DNA of 64,000 nt from Pristionchus mayeri (taxonomy: Eukaryota > Nematoda > Chromadorea > Rhabditida > Neodiplogasteridae), in contig BTRK01000001.1 of the NCBI GenBank assembly GCA_036245805.1, positions 24,683,087 through 24,747,086 of the forward strand, written 5' to 3'. The notes under the pieces are model-generated. The model saw nothing but the letters and a program-made list of their open reading frames with translations, was not told the DNA's origin and made no database searches. Every line of letters begins with the position of its first letter. Position 1 is the stretch's first letter. Below are positions 1-13,100 of this stretch, piece by piece. The position numbers and the translations under genes are program-made.

Positions 1-134
1 GGAGACACAAAAAGGAGTAGAGCAAAGAGATAGAGGCGTGACCTATGACCGTATTGAGAAGAGAGTATAGGGGATACTATATCGACACGAGTGTCGATGG
101 ATAGGATGGGAGACTGCATACCGTATACCTCTCT

Positions 135-201
135 CTAGTACGGTCGGGCAGGTCGAGCGGGGATCTGAGGAGGAATGGAACCATTCGGAGTAGGCGCTCT
201 C
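135..201 (-). other. dyn-1: Dynamin alternative last exon, RPARPY tail
   Basis: This possible last exon has a TTGCAG acceptor and is in phase with the donor at 770 (phase 2). It encodes [20 protein letters not shown] followed by PY and a TAG stop. The PPQIPARP segment resembles the usual dynamin C-terminus. It competes with the exon at 455-533, which also has its own stop, so the two give isoforms of 845 and 849 aa with different SH3-binding tails. Confidence 0.7.
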
Positions 202-3200
202 CTGCAAGAAGAAGAGTGAATGGAGAGGAATGGCAGAGGGGGACAGTCACTAGAACCAATCACAAAACGTGGGTGCACAGTCCAAGCTGAAGAGAGAGAA
301 AGAGTCATGCGGGCCGAGAAAGGGATTGAGAAAGGCGTCACTGAACAACGAGGGAGGAGAGGAGTAGGGATTACTACTCCCTCTCGAGAGACCTACTGCA
401 ATTGCCACGCTACTGCTCACTACACTACATCCATTGCATACTCCATTACCGTATCTAACGGGGCGGTCCGGGAGGTCCGGGGGGACCGTTGGGAGGTCCC
501 CCAGGCATGCCCGGAGGGGGCGGGCCTTGACGTCTGTGGAAGGAATGAATAGAATATAAGTATCGACAGAAATTGGAGAAGGGGGATAGAAGAAGAGCAA
601 CTACTCTCGAATTCAGAAACAGGAGGGAAAATGAGTTTCACTTTAAATTCGAGAGCAGTTTAGCATTGGGAAACATGGTGCTTGTGATTTGGATAACTCT
701 CCTATGATATTTACTCTCGTGTCTAAATTATTTTCGAAATGTCCTACTAATAAAAGAGAAGGATGCTCACGTGGGAATGAGAGGGGGTCCTGCACCGAAT
801 GCGGGTGCTCCTCCGGGTGCTCCAGGAGGAGGTCGCATACCAGGAGGAGGAGGACCACCTGGACCTGGTCGAGGAGGCATCGGAGCAGGACGACCACCAG
901 GAGGAGCTGGAGCAGGACGAGGCATTCCTCCCGGTGGACCACCCATCGAGGGAGAGGGACCATTCGATCGATAGTCGGGTTGAGGCATCGGAGGAGGAAG
1001 AGACTCCAGATTGGACATGTTCACCTGAGGTAGGAGTCAGAATAAAGATAACATGACGCATTCATTTAATCACAGAGTCTACTCGTCTCATGACAGATAT
1101 GGTAGTGTAAAGAGACCTCCGAGATTATCTTGAGTGCCTCCTTGCATGCATGGTACATCCTGAGAGTGTCCTCTCTCTTCTGTGCCTCTGCCTGCGACTC
1201 CTCCATCAATGCATCCTCAAGGCTATCCATTAGCATTCCCATTCCAATGACTATTCGGTCGATCAGACTATCACTCACTTGATCCACTTGGTACAGATTC
1301 ATGAGCAGTTCCTCCCTCACGAAGGCGGACACCTGCGAGATATCAATCGATACCAATCCTTCTCCTCTACCGCAACCCCATCATTCGTTGCGGGATACCT
1401 GGTTGACGATGAGGCACATGACTGCCTTCGGCACGAGGTCCTTGATCGTCTTCGTGATGATTCGCATGTACGAATCGACCAGATTGCGAATAGTCTCCAC
1501 CTACAACAGAACATCTTCGTTGAGTTGTCAAATGGAGGGTCGACGTATGCATCTCCTTCCCTCTGCTCACCTGTCTCTCCAGTGCAGGATCCATCGAGGA
1601 CATGTCATCTGCCATATCCGAACTCTGAAGGAACCAATCATCACATTGTACCTCACTTCCTAACGGAACGAATCACAATCACTCAATCTATTCATGCCAA
1701 ACCCACACTCGTGTGATACAACTTACTTCCTGCAAAGGGTGCAATCGTGAGTGTGACCAATTGAATTGAACTACTACAGTGCTCACCTCATCCTCGGGAG
1801 CCTTGACCTTCTCGGGGTAGACTCCTGCACGGAGGAAGGACGCCTTCCATGCATCCACCTACAATGAGTATCCATCAGTCATAGTCAGATGGTCGACTGC
1901 ACCTCGTCGAGATTGTTGCAGCCCAGCTCCAGTTGCTTGTAGTCCTTGTAGATGTTCCTGAAGAAGAAATCATCCAATGGTCACTGTACTCCATTCATTC
2001 TAGGCAACGAGGCACAAGGGAGGGATACGATGGGCAGAGAGACACAGGGGTTCAAGCAGCTTCTTGCCAGAAGGGAAGGGGACAAGGCTCCCATGATGGG
2101 AAGGCTCTTCGCAGTGGAGGGAGGAGGGGGAGGGGCATGCGAGTACGATGACAACGTGTATCATTCATTCACTTGACGTCCAAATGAGATCTACTCCTCG
2201 TCTCTCACTTGGTTCCTTCATTCACGTCACAATGGCTACCATATCTATCCACCTACCCGCATACCGATTCAAGTTTTCCAACTTACTTCCTGCAAATAAG
2301 CTAGTTTTGCACCGCAATTTGTTAGCAATATGCCCAGGTTAGTGCTAGATAGTAGTAGGAAGTAGTAGTAGCTGGTGGTCAGGGGATGGGTATAGAGATG
2401 GCATCACTCACTTTCCATCGGGATAGAAGAGGGCGAACTTGTGCTGCCTCGACATGAATCCACTCTCGAGGTCACGCAGCTTGATCCCATCCAGGGGCAG
2501 CATGTACTTCTTCTCTTTCTCCTGCAATCACTCCATCCACTCTCCCCTCCCCTTCCTCCCTCCTGCATACCTCATCGTCCTTGTACCACGAGAGGGAATC
2601 ACTCGTGAGCACGAACCAGCAGTCCTTCGATCCTCGCACGAACGAGATGTTGTGCACCGACAGCCATCCCTTCCTGTAATCACCATCCAATCATTCCCCA
2701 ATCGATAACTACTCTTCACCTACCGTATCACTTGATTGCCAAGATTCTTCTTGGCGCTCTGTCCCTGGGAAGCCTTCGCCTCGGCACTGTAATGAGAACG
2801 ATTTGAAAGGATAGAACTGAAGATTCCCAGTTAAATCTCAGCTGTAAGGGAGCGAGTCGGAAAGGACAGAGGAGTACTGACAACTGAGTCTGAGTGAATA
2901 CAAGAGAAAGGAATGGCAAGCAGTGCAGTCACTCGACCAAGTGGAGTAGTACTGTAAGCACACCAGTCACTCTGATCGACAAGTGAGCAGAGAAAGGCGG
3001 GATAGAGAAAGGAGATAGGAGCAGGGTAGAGAGGGAGAGGAAAGGTATACCTAATGGAGTTGAGTCCACCATAGCTGTACCTGACACCAACCACGAGAGA
3101 TAGATAGAAGGAGTGGACGGAAGTATAACTACCACCAGTACCTAACTATTCTAATCGTGCTGAGATCAAAGAGGACTCTTTGGATTTCCTTTCCAAACAT

Positions 3201-6200
3201 GAGTATCCCGGGTATCCCAAGTGATGGTCGTCATCTCCTCCCTTCATCCCTCGACTCACTTTGAGAATCCGATGAAATCTTCGTGATTCGTGTTCATATA
3301 CGCCAATTCGTAGTCGACGATGAGTGATATCTGATGCTTCGCATTCGCTTCCTTCTCCCGCATGTTTGACACCACGATTCGCTCCACCTCGTCACGAAGA
3401 CGAGGGAATCGAACCATCTGCAAATCAATAGTCAGTTATCGATCGATGCTTCTATCCCTCCCTCCTCTCTCCCTTCTCTCCACTGACCGTCTCTGCATTC
3501 TGTCTCACTACAGCAGCCAGCTCGTTCACGACGAGATCCACGCACTTCAGGGCTGGCTCCTGCACGGAATTCGTTGGTTACTGTATATTAATTGATGTTG
3601 TGGGGGTGCACACTTGCCCCAGTAGACACCCAAAACAAGAGTAATCTCCCCTCAAATGCAGTGATGTGCTCGGTGCGAATTACTCATGTTCAGTGAGGTA
3701 TTACAACTAGCTGTCTCGTATTGAATAGAATAAGAAAAATACGAAACTACAAGTTTACTGCGTGTTATCTCATGTTCATTTTGACCATGGCATGTTTAGT
3801 TACCTTCAGTCTGGAAATCTGTTCCTTGGCAATGAACTCGAATGCCTTGTCAGGAGTGAAGAGACCGACACTGAAGTAATCAATAACCTGACCATACTCC
3901 ATCCTCCACTCACCGTACTCCGTGGATGTTTCTGATGACCATCTGGATCTTCTTCCTCATCTCTTTCTCATCGATGTCCATCTTGACGATTTCGAACGGG
4001 AATCTGGAAATGAGCTTATTTCATTGTTTAATTATTTATGTAGTTTCTAGCTGATCAGTTTATATCTCGTACCTCTCGTGGAATAGTCTGTTTATCCTTG
4101 CTCCTCCACTCAGTTCATTCGTGTTCACATTCGTGCCTCCACTTCCCTCGATCGATCTCTCGATATCCGCTGTGAACTGCTGCACCATTCTGGAAGGAAT
4201 CAATCAGGAATCAGGAATCTGTTCTTTCTCCAATATGTATGGGATAGGGAGGGAGAGGAGGAGGGAGAGGGGGGAGTGGGAGTACTCACAGCATGAGTGA
4301 CTTCGCCTTCCTGCTGGGATCGTTTGGCTGGAAGTTCTTGAAGTCGGCGACGTCCTTCTCCATCGAGAACAACTTCTTCTGCAGCGAGTCTCTGGAATGG
4401 AGGCATGCTCAGTGTATCCTCCTCTCCACCTCTCTCTCTCCCCACTCACCTCAGTGCGGGCAGAGTGTCCTTGATATGGTTCGTCAGTTGCAGATTGAGA
4501 GTGTGCTGCAGATGCTGCGTGCCCATCTTGTCGGCCATGTGACTGCAAGTGAGACTCCCCCTTCCCCTCCCCCTCCACTCTCACTCACCGATACGAGGGA
4601 TGGGAAAGGAAGAACTTCCTCTCTGCGTCCAACTGAGCCTTGATGTCCTTCCGCGAATTGATATCTTTCTGCCCTCTGCAAGTCCCTTCTCAATCACTGC
4701 TTCTCCCCTTCTCTCCTTCCTCCCCTGTACTCACCTGTTCACCACTCCGATGTATCCTCTCCTCAGTGAGAATAGTCTATTCTCCAGAATTTCCCTCGCA
4801 TCCGTTCCCTCGTCCATCAGATCCAACTTCGTCAGCACTCCGATCGTGCGCAGTCCCTGTGGGTCCACCTCCTGCAACAAACTCATTGTAGGCACTTCAT
4901 TTTACGATCGGTTGTGTCCTATCTACAGTACCTTGGCGAGTTTGAGAGCGTCTGATGTGGCCAGATCGGAGTTGGCGGGAGTTACTGCGAGAATGAGACA
5001 AGTCTCGCGAGAGATGAATGTCTGCAATGCCCTCATCACCATCAGCCCCGCCTCCTCACTCCTGATAGCTGACCATGATCATGTCCCTGATCTGCTGTTC
5101 GATGTCTGCTGGCTGATCTCCCACTGGCACCTTCGTCAGACCGGGAAGATCGATGAGGGTGAGATTGAGAACTGAAGGGAGAGGATGAGTAGAGGGGAGG
5201 ACTCTCTCTGCTCACCATGGGGAGAGAATACTCGTAGATTGATGGGATGAGGGGAGATTCCCTTGTTCTGTCCAGTCACTCGATCCGTCTCGTCCTCGAT
5301 CTCCTTGCGAACAGCGTCGAAGTCCGTGTATCGATAGCCCTTCTTGTGCAGAAACTCCGCGTACTCTCAAACAATACTATTTATTTAGCTGCTAATCAAT
5401 ATTGTCAAAAAAAAGATTTGGAAACTAAATTTCCTCATCAACGTATTACTCGTGGATATGTTTAACACTGGAAAAGTGTGTGACAGCGCTCATATTTGAC
5501 TGCCCTCACAAACTCACTAAATTTGTCAGACTAATAAAGATCATTCGAAGGAAAAACAAATATTTTCTATTTTCTGAGCATATTAAGAACCAGTTCAATA
5601 CCTCAGATGGCACAGCTAATTGTTTAATCATTGTTTCCAAAAAATGGAAACAAAATTGCACACCATTTCTATCCTGAACGAGTTGTAGAATGAGAGGCCG
5701 TCTCGTCACGATTCCCGATCCACGAGGAAGGAAGTCCCTGCAACCAAAACAATGTACAATTTTCAAATAAAAATAATTCATGGTGAAGCATCTATCAACA
5801 TTTCTATATTTTTCCCTGTCCATTGTTCCAATCTGTCAGAACATGATTAATTGATAGATGTAAGCGAGGGAAAGAAAACACCATTGTTTTATACGCATTC
5901 AAGCGTCGTATTGCGAGAGAAAGAGGAGGTGTGGGAATTCAATACTCTGCGAAAGAGAAGCACTCAGCCACCCTCCAAAATTGAGGGGAAAATATGTTTT
6001 TCAGCACAATAGACATCGCGTAATCTTCTCTTGGCTACTCGTCAACTTTTCTTTCATTTCGCTTACATCTCTCGTCATAATTCTTATAGTGAGAGGGATC
6101 TTGCAAACCTTACAAGGCGACGCCAACCAACTTGCTCTTTCTTTCCCCCTTTACTCACTCCTTTTCCAGGAAAAAAAAGAAGAAGAGAGTCATCGATCTC

Positions 6201-6694
6201 AACCCAACTCAAGCTTTCCTTCCCTTTTTCCATCCTTAGACTCCCTTCTCTCTCCTTCCCCTCATTCAACCACAGACAAAACACGAAGGAAGAATAACGG
6301 AAGGAGATTTCACGAGCTCCCGAATAAAAGCAAACCAACTGCACAGTTACTCTCTTCCCTTTGATTGCAGACCCAAGAGGATTACTCACTTTCCGACGAA
6401 ATTCTCAAGTACTGAGGATTTTCCGGCGGATTGGCCTCCAACCACGGCGATTTGTGGAAGGTCGAACTTGACCGAGGTGCCCAGTTGGGTGAAGGCATCC
6501 TGGAATATCGATCTATGATGGCGAGCACTCCCTGCTTATAAACAACCGAATCGTGATGACTCATACCATGTCAAACTAGCTCATTTCGAGATTTAATTCA
6601 CAAATAATATGAACGATATTCACACTAGACTGACCTGTACTCGGTTTATGACAGGAATGAGGGCTGCCATGCCCGAGTTTTCCCACGTCGTCAT
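135..6694 (-). CDS. dyn-1: Dynamin, large GTPase (about 849 aa)
   Basis: Membrane-fission GTPase of endocytosis. I assembled 25 shared exons plus one of two last exons, all in phase: 6694-6635, 6499-6390, 5737-5664, 5365-5216, 5171-5074, 5021-4932, 4871-4735, 4675-4589, 4542-4450, 4391-4290, 4189-4073, 4003-3914, 3870-3804, 3559-3488, 3417-3260, 2786-2724, 2673-2571, 2521-2412, 1957-1903, 1858-1787, 1624-1571, 1500-1399, 1332-1279, 1215-1117, 1024-771, then 533-455 or 201-135. Seen: G1 P-loop GGQSAGKSS (residues 41-49), DLPG (139-142), TKLD (208-211), the stalk/middle domain, a PH domain around 505-620 (GWLSV, WYKDDE), the GTPase effector domain with [12 protein letters not shown], and a Pro/Gly-rich tail from about 740. 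The length (849 or 845 aa) is normal for classical dynamins. The start is the first ATG before MTTWENSGM, which matches dynamin N-termini. The exon 24 acceptor (TTGAG) is the least certain boundary. No break was found. Confidence 0.95.
455..533 (-). other. dyn-1: Dynamin alternative last exon, Gly/Pro tail
   Basis: This exon follows a CCACAG acceptor and continues the phase of the 1024-771 exon. It encodes [15 protein letters not shown], then more Gly/Pro repeats, ending PPR and TAG. It lies upstream of the other terminal exon in transcription order, so the choice would be by splicing or polyadenylation. Both exons encode proline-rich tails able to bind SH3 domains. Confidence 0.65.
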
Positions 6695-7868
6695 CTTGGG
6701 CAATTGTTGATGAGGCTATCGAGTTTCAATTACTAGCACGCTCCCATGCAACTACCTGAAAGAGGGGAGGATAAAGAGAAAATTCGATTATAGCACCAAA
6801 ATATAAGAACTTCATGGGCAACAACAATAAAAAGACGAAGAGAACCGAGGAGGGAATGGGTCGATTTGTGTGGGGTGAGGATAGAGCCTGGAGGGATGAG
6901 AGAGGGGAAAGAGAGCGAGTGGTTGTCAATCCACAACCCTCGCCTATGCCATAGAGGGAATAGAGAGACACGGGAGAAACTAGGGAACCTGAGAATGAGG
7001 AAAAACGGACAAGAAAGCGGATGAATGAAGCGTGCGGCGATGGCCCACAAAATGTGCGCGAGTATTGCGCCCGTCTCTGAAGGCGCAATATAAGTCTTGT
7101 GTCTTTCGTAAGTGGTTCCGGTGACTCATTCGAATGAATTCGGGTTCATTTACTATCGACACACTAACGAGGGCATTGCTGTTGTGAAGGACAATGATGG
7201 ATAGGGTCGAATGAAGGGATGGGAGTGTAAGATCTGTTCAATACATTAAAGAGTCTGGTTAGATCTCAACTAGTTACAATTCGATCAAGCGTATATCAAT
7301 GGGTGAAGCTGATCCACTCAGAAAAAAAGTAATCGAAGGGCGGGTCAGTGAAGAGTATTTTCTTGTTAAAATGGAATAAACTATGGTCTCATTTTGGTAA
7401 TTCAGATATTTTATGCAATTCTTCATTTGCACCAAGGAAGAAATTGTACATCTTGATACAATAAGTATAAACAAGTCAGTAATAATAACGAGCTCGTAAA
7501 TACACCAACTCTCACGTGTGCAGTTCTACCATGTCTGGTAGAGAGAAAGGACTCTCAGGGTCGACTGAGACTACAATAAGATGGGAGAGGGAGAGGGAGC
7601 GAGAAGAACGGTTGTCAGACACAGGGATCACTAGATAGGAAGTGGAAGGAGGGAGTCTTCCCCTCCTCCTCCCGCTTAAATTCCCCTCACTGCTTTTCTT
7701 TCCCTTTCGCAGTCTTCGTGGACGGGGGAAAATTCGATGGGAGAGAAGAAGAGAAGACCAGGGAAGAAATGGGAGATAGAGCAGCCTCCAAGATTCATAC
7801 TCTCTTACTTTATTAGTCTGTGAGTAAGTATGTACAAAGGAATGAAACGAAAAATCCGTTCGGTTTCT
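6695..7868. other. Intergenic, dynamin upstream region
   Basis: 1.17 kb between the dynamin start and the end of the RMDN-like gene. Possible frames here look like noise (Ser/Leu-rich, no conserved motifs, no good splice structure). The dynamin ATG is preceded on its strand by GCCCAAG, a weak candidate for a splice or trans-splice acceptor. No RNA gene was recognised. Confidence 0.5.
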
Positions 7869-8621
7869 TCATTTAGAGTCTTTCTCCTCCCTCTTCATCT
7901 GTTCCAAGAGAATTCTCGCCAGCTTCTGACCCTTCAACGGATCCCATTAGACCAATGATTGAGATGAGTCATCCTCAATCCAATCTAATTCCATCCTATC
8001 TGCCCACTCATATAAACCGATTCCAGATTTCTGGAAACTCATGTAATCTCATTATCTACAGTACCCACCTTCTTGTCCACGGCATTTCTAGCCGGGAGAG
8101 AGAGGGCCGAAGAGAGCATTCTCATCGAATCCTCCCGATTCCCCTTCTCCTTGTGACACAGCCCCAGATAGTATTGATTCGAAGCTGAGAATCCGACCTA
8201 CGAAGTGGAGGTATACGGTATATGAGGGGAGAACGGCTTTACCTTGATCTGCTCAGCTCGCGAGAAGCAGCGAAAACCCTCATCGATCGATTGCTTAGTC
8301 ATGCAGTGAACACCTGGATCGATGACTCTTCTACCGTATCAATAGACTACAGTACCCATGAGATGCCATGCGAAGGGATCGTTCGGATTTGCCCGAATCG
8401 ATTTCTCGAGATAGGAGGAGGGCGACTTCGATCGAGGAGACTCTTTCGACTGTTGATGAGAGGAACTGAATCGACTATGATGTTGGAATGGCACTGATTA
8501 CTGTGGATGACTCGATTTCATCCCATCCTTCTTCCCCATAAAACAAAGGAAGTGAGGGGAGATCTCACCTTTTAGCGGGGTCGACCATGGGGAAACGAGA
8601 AGATTCGAGTGATGAAGCCAT
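7869..8621 (-). CDS. Short RMDN-like TPR protein (142 aa)
   Basis: Exons 8621-8569, 8474-8356, 8313-8243, 8197-8069 and 7925-7869 join in phase. After a Ser-rich N-terminus (MASSLESSRFPMVDPAK...) come helical-repeat segments: YLEKSIRANPNDPFAWHLMG, then SIDEGFRCFSRAEQIKVGFS, NQYYLGLCHKEKGN and LSSALSLPARNAVDKK. This pattern (AWHLxG, a repeat pair, then ALSLP...DKK) resembles the regulator of microtubule dynamics family, which carries TPR-like repeats. It is much shorter than typical members (about 300 aa) and lacks the roughly 30-residue segment that normally follows AWHLxG. Either the model misses an exon or the protein is truncated. The exon 3 and exon 5 acceptors (CCAG, GTCAG) are best guesses. 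The start exon is supported by a clean ATG and a GTGAGA donor. Its 5' end is 238 bases downstream of the OARD1 stop, so co-transcription is possible. Confidence 0.6.
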
Positions 8622-8859
8622 GGAGAGAAGGGGCAAAGGAAGATAAGCAGAGAGATCTCCCTCCTTCCCTCGACGTACGAACGACGAATTAAGAGATTGA
8701 AGGAGAAGGAGGATAGAGAGGGAGGAGCGAATGTTATTGAATCCACGCGGGGGTATCTACACTCTTTATTGGCTTCAAAGTGACGAGATTTGCGCAAGAA
8801 GTAACATTGGAATGAGATGAAAACATGGGGGACGAGAATAGCCCGTAGAGAGAAGTCAT

Positions 8860-9648
8860 TTACAGAGAGCATACGAGAGCAGAGAGATTCGCAGCTCCGA
8901 AGAGAGTCTCCAGAATGTTCTCCACCTGGAGAGGAGGGTCTCGAAGTGAAGAACGAACTACCGTACCTTCTCCCACTTCAATCCATCGAGTCCACATCCG
9001 ATTCGAGGCATGATGCATCCCTTGATCTCTCTCTTCGTCATCATCGATACCATATCCTACAGTAATTATACAGTACCCTGCGTCATCGATTTCTGACCTT
9101 GATGGCTTGCTCGATGGTATCGTAGGTTGGTTTGTGGAAGAATCTCTCCTTGGTGATGAGATAGAAGATGACTCTCCCATCCGCCTCGAGATACGCTGCA
9201 GATCCCTTCCTCTTCCCTGCAAATAACATCTTCGAATTCGTGCACGATCGTTTGATGAATCACTTCAATCAAGACTATTCCAAAGGAATGAAATCCCATG
9301 AATCCCTGGCAAATCCCCTCGTGATAGTATCACTTCCATAATCTCCCTCATCGTATCTCACCATTCTTCACTTGGTTCTTCAACGAGGGAATCTGTCCGT
9401 ATCTCTTCTTGAACTCCACTGCGATCCCCTTCCCCATTCTGGAATTAGTCAATGAGACAACTCCAATCTCCATCTTCCCTTACGCGCAATCCTCACTGAT
9501 GCAATGAGCAATCGCCCAATCTTCGAGCGCCGTTCGTTCTGCGATCTGGGGTAATCGATATTTAAAGTGAGATGACCAACTACAGTACCTTGAAGAGATC
9601 GCCCTTCTCGTGAGAAACTGCCATCAACTGAAGTTCCTTCTCACTCAT
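8860..9648 (-). CDS. oard1: OARD1/TARG1-like macrodomain ADP-ribose hydrolase (157 aa)
   Basis: Removes ADP-ribose from acidic residues and from O-acetyl-ADP-ribose. Exons 9648-9589, 9545-9484, 9438-9362, 9216-9098, 9056-8967 and 8925-8860 join in phase to a complete protein close to the usual 152 residues. Seen in order: KGDLF (16-20), AHCISEDC (33-40), MGKGIAVEFKKRYG (42-55), the strand-helix segment YLITKERFFHKPTY (85-98) and MPRIGCGLDGLKWEKV (122-137). The two catalytic residues known from human TARG1 (Lys84 and Asp125) align with Lys89 and Asp130, so it should be active. The ATG sits shortly before the KGDLF strand, as in the family. Downstream on the same strand lies the RMDN-like gene. 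Confidence 0.93.
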
Positions 9649-10139
9649 CTCTTCTCCCAATTTACCGAAGTATGAACAGTGGACTTGAGAACAACTGCGA
9701 TCGCACAGGAGTAGAATTCATCAATTATTTATTAATTAAAATATATCACAATATGTGTCTCTCAGAGAGAGGAAAGTCGGGTACAAACGGGAATTAAGAG
9801 ACAATTCCAGAAGGGGCAAAGATGGAGACAAATAACCCGAGTTATAAGGCGAACTCTTAAACATATCTTCAGGCCTATCGATGGTACGTGCAAGGGGGAT
9901 TGAGATGTTTGTAACAGATTGATGGAGAGGAGGGAAGAGATAGACAGGGTTCGAGAGGTTACATTTGAAAAGACAACTAGAGTGGATCCGAGACTCGCAG
10001 GGATGCCACTCTTCACACGAGGGAGAAGATGAGGCATCTCCACTGGGCACGGAACTATAGGAGAACAACGAATTGGAAGCAAAAAGTGACAACTTAGCAA
10101 GAATGGATAAGTAGATAAGGGATGAAGAGGGGATCAGAT
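9649..10139. other. Intergenic, no gene seen
   Basis: About 490 bases between the OARD1 start and the NCK stop. It is AT-rich near 9720-9760. No conserved protein pattern or RNA gene was recognised. Confidence 0.5.
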
Positions 10140-13100
10140 CTATTGGGGAAGGGGGCGGATTAGGTACAACTTCTCCGTATCTTGACTGAATATCGGATGG
10201 TTCATGTAGTGGCTGATCAATTGGTGCATCGAAGAGAACGATCGATTCCCGATCTTCAGCTCGCCTCCCACCAATTGAATCTGCAAGGAATGACTCACTC
10301 TCTGCTCATCCATCACTTCAGTTTCCCCATTCCTCGTCTAACCTTCTCAAACGAACACTAGATAGACTGATGGGGAGTATTATCCATTCGATGGAATGCA
10401 TACCTTGAAGTGTCTATTCCTGTCGTGAGTCTTGAGTGAGATGGATAGATCTCCCGGTTGGCTCTCGCTGTCCCTCACAAGGAAGTCTCCACTGGCTGCT
10501 CTCTGCAGCAGTCTCTCTGCCTCGTCCCTCGACACTCGTCCGAAGTACCACGGCTCTCCCACCATCGTCCCCCCTGTCGTCGTCCCTCCTCGACCTCCCG
10601 AGGGAGGGTACGCCGTCTCCATCGACTGCAATCACTCACTAGACTACCATCTCTCCTCCCTTGTCCGTACCTTCTGCTGTTGTGGTGGTTTGTACCATGC
10701 ACTGGAAGGGGAGTCACTGATGGCAGGAGGAGGAGCGACGGAGGGACCGGAGGAAATCACCTGTAGTCAATCAATACTTCCCCCTTCTTCGCCCTCCTTC
10801 ATTCTCACCTCGATGTAATTCCTGGGGACGAGTCCGCTGGCTCCAGAGGGCGATCTGGCCATCCACCATTCGGGATCGTGCTCAGGATGGTCGATGATCT
10901 CCAGACGATCACCTGCCAAGTCATTCAATCTACTCTCTAGTTAGTCATTCAAGTCGAGAATAGAGTAGTTAATACAAAAAAGTACTCATTTTATTGTTCG
11001 TCCATTTCATGCCGATAACTGGTAGGCTTAGACACTTTTTTCGAGAAAAAACTTTTAAAGTTGGACGAAGATCATAGCGACTGGACATTAATCTCACCTT
11101 TCCTGAATGACATCTCCTCTGCTGAGGATGCATCGAAGGAGTAGAGCGCCACCACCATCTCAAAGCACCTCCGTTAACGTTATCAACCATTTGTCGCATT
11201 TTTGCTGAGCTATTTGTATTTTTAAAAAATGTGATGATCAACTGATTTCTCAATTGGCCGTAATCTTCTCTGGTTTCGTCACTCGTCGATACAATCAGAT
11301 TCCTTCTCTTCTCTCTATCACACTTCCTTATCACTGCATCGATATTAGTCATTGCTCTCCCTGATCGAATTCCGACTATTCTCCCTCCCTCTCCCATCCA
11401 TCCCCATCCTCCTCCTCACCTCCAGTACGGGCGTGTTTCCATTGCCTGCCCTCACAGGGGGAGGGACTACGGCTGCGACGGGAGGAGGAGTAGGCGTCAC
11501 TTCCTCCACGTAGTTAGACGGGAACCATCCTGTCTTGCCCCGACACTGCAATCTTTCCTTTCCTCCCTCACTCCACTCCTCCTCGTACATTCCCTCGCAT
11601 CAGTCAGTACTCGATTATTTAGACTACCTTATCCTATCCTCACCTCTCCCTTCCACCATCCATCACTGCTCTTCTCTACGATAGTGATGGTATCTCCCTT
11701 CGTCAATTCCAATTCGTCCTCTAGCTTCGGCTCGTACGTGAATCGCACGCGGGCTTGCATCGCACCAGCCTACAGAGGAATCCATCTCGCTCCCTTCTCC
11801 CATCCTCTCTCAAATCTCTAGAAGATATGCATCTAGAAGATGCATATTCATTGTGGAAAGAGCAGGTGTTTACCTTGAAAAATACAGCTCCGTTGCTCGA
11901 ATTGTTGGGGAAAGAGCTGTTCTGTTGAGAGAGAACTCCACGGGGATCCGATTCCTGCAAGTGGACAGACTTCGATTACCAGACATCAACTAATTGTATA
12001 CAATTGAAGATGAAATGCTGATAAGTTAGACTAGAGGAGGAATGGAATGTAAGTGTAGGGTGTAGGAGGACAGTGAAGATGTGGTCATAGGACAAGGGTG
12101 AAAGAGAGGAGAGAAAGAGGGGAGAGAAGAAGGAGGGAGTCGAGGGTACCCCCAAGGATCGTGTTCCACCCATGAGTAGAAATACCCTCTCGTAGATGGA
12201 ATGGAGATATGATCTACACTCGGGGTGAAATCGATAGAGTAGAACGGGATTGAGAGGGAAGAGGCAGATAGACACACACTGTTTGATGGTAGAATAACAC
12301 AATGGGGAGAGGGAAGGAAGGGGAGAAGCAAGGAATGAAACAGTAAGCACGAGAGGGAGAAAGGGTAAGTAGGGAGGACCAAGCAGCTCCCCTCTCGTCC
12401 CACTCTCACAATACAAAGGAGGGTTGTCGGATGAAAAAGGTATGAGTGAGCCGAGTCGAGAGTCTTCTTATCAATGGAGGGGCAGAGTCAGTCACATTGA
12501 AGCCCTCTCTCACTCCTCAACCATTGTTTACTCAGTGGTACAGGGACATTCAGGAAATGCAATCGAGAGCCTTCTCCACACAATCACAACTGGTCCACTC
12601 ATTATCTCTGATCTACTCATCAGGGACGGGGCTCATTATCCTTCCAGAAATTTTTGCAAAAAAAGTGTTGTTCAAGCGTGTTGAAAAAAATACGATTTGA
12701 GTTTTGAAGTGTTAAAAAATATAATTTGAGTTTTGGAATACATTTCTCCAAAATAGCAACCATATTCTACTCCTAATTTACTGTTCAATACATGGGTTTT
12801 CAGTCCCTAGTCCCTTGTAGATATATTGGGTTCTAGAAGCGCATTTGGACAAAAGCGAACTAGATTATGCATTTAAGCAATGATTGAACTTGAGTTTAAA
12901 TGTTATTCAAAAATTAAACAATCATTAAAATTCGATTTAAAAAATTATTAAAGCTGCTATTGCGACTGCTGTTGATACATAGATTCCAAAACTACCCAAT
13001 AGGATACTTTAATATTTTTTATCGATCTTTAACTATTTTTAAAGAAAAATGTTGAGTAACAATTGAACTCAACTTCAACCATTGCTTAAATGCGCAAACT

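Noticed and set aside
1..134. Possible further dynamin exon
   Set aside because: Both terminal exons already end in stops; this stretch is 3' flanking sequence with no further acceptor and coding pattern.
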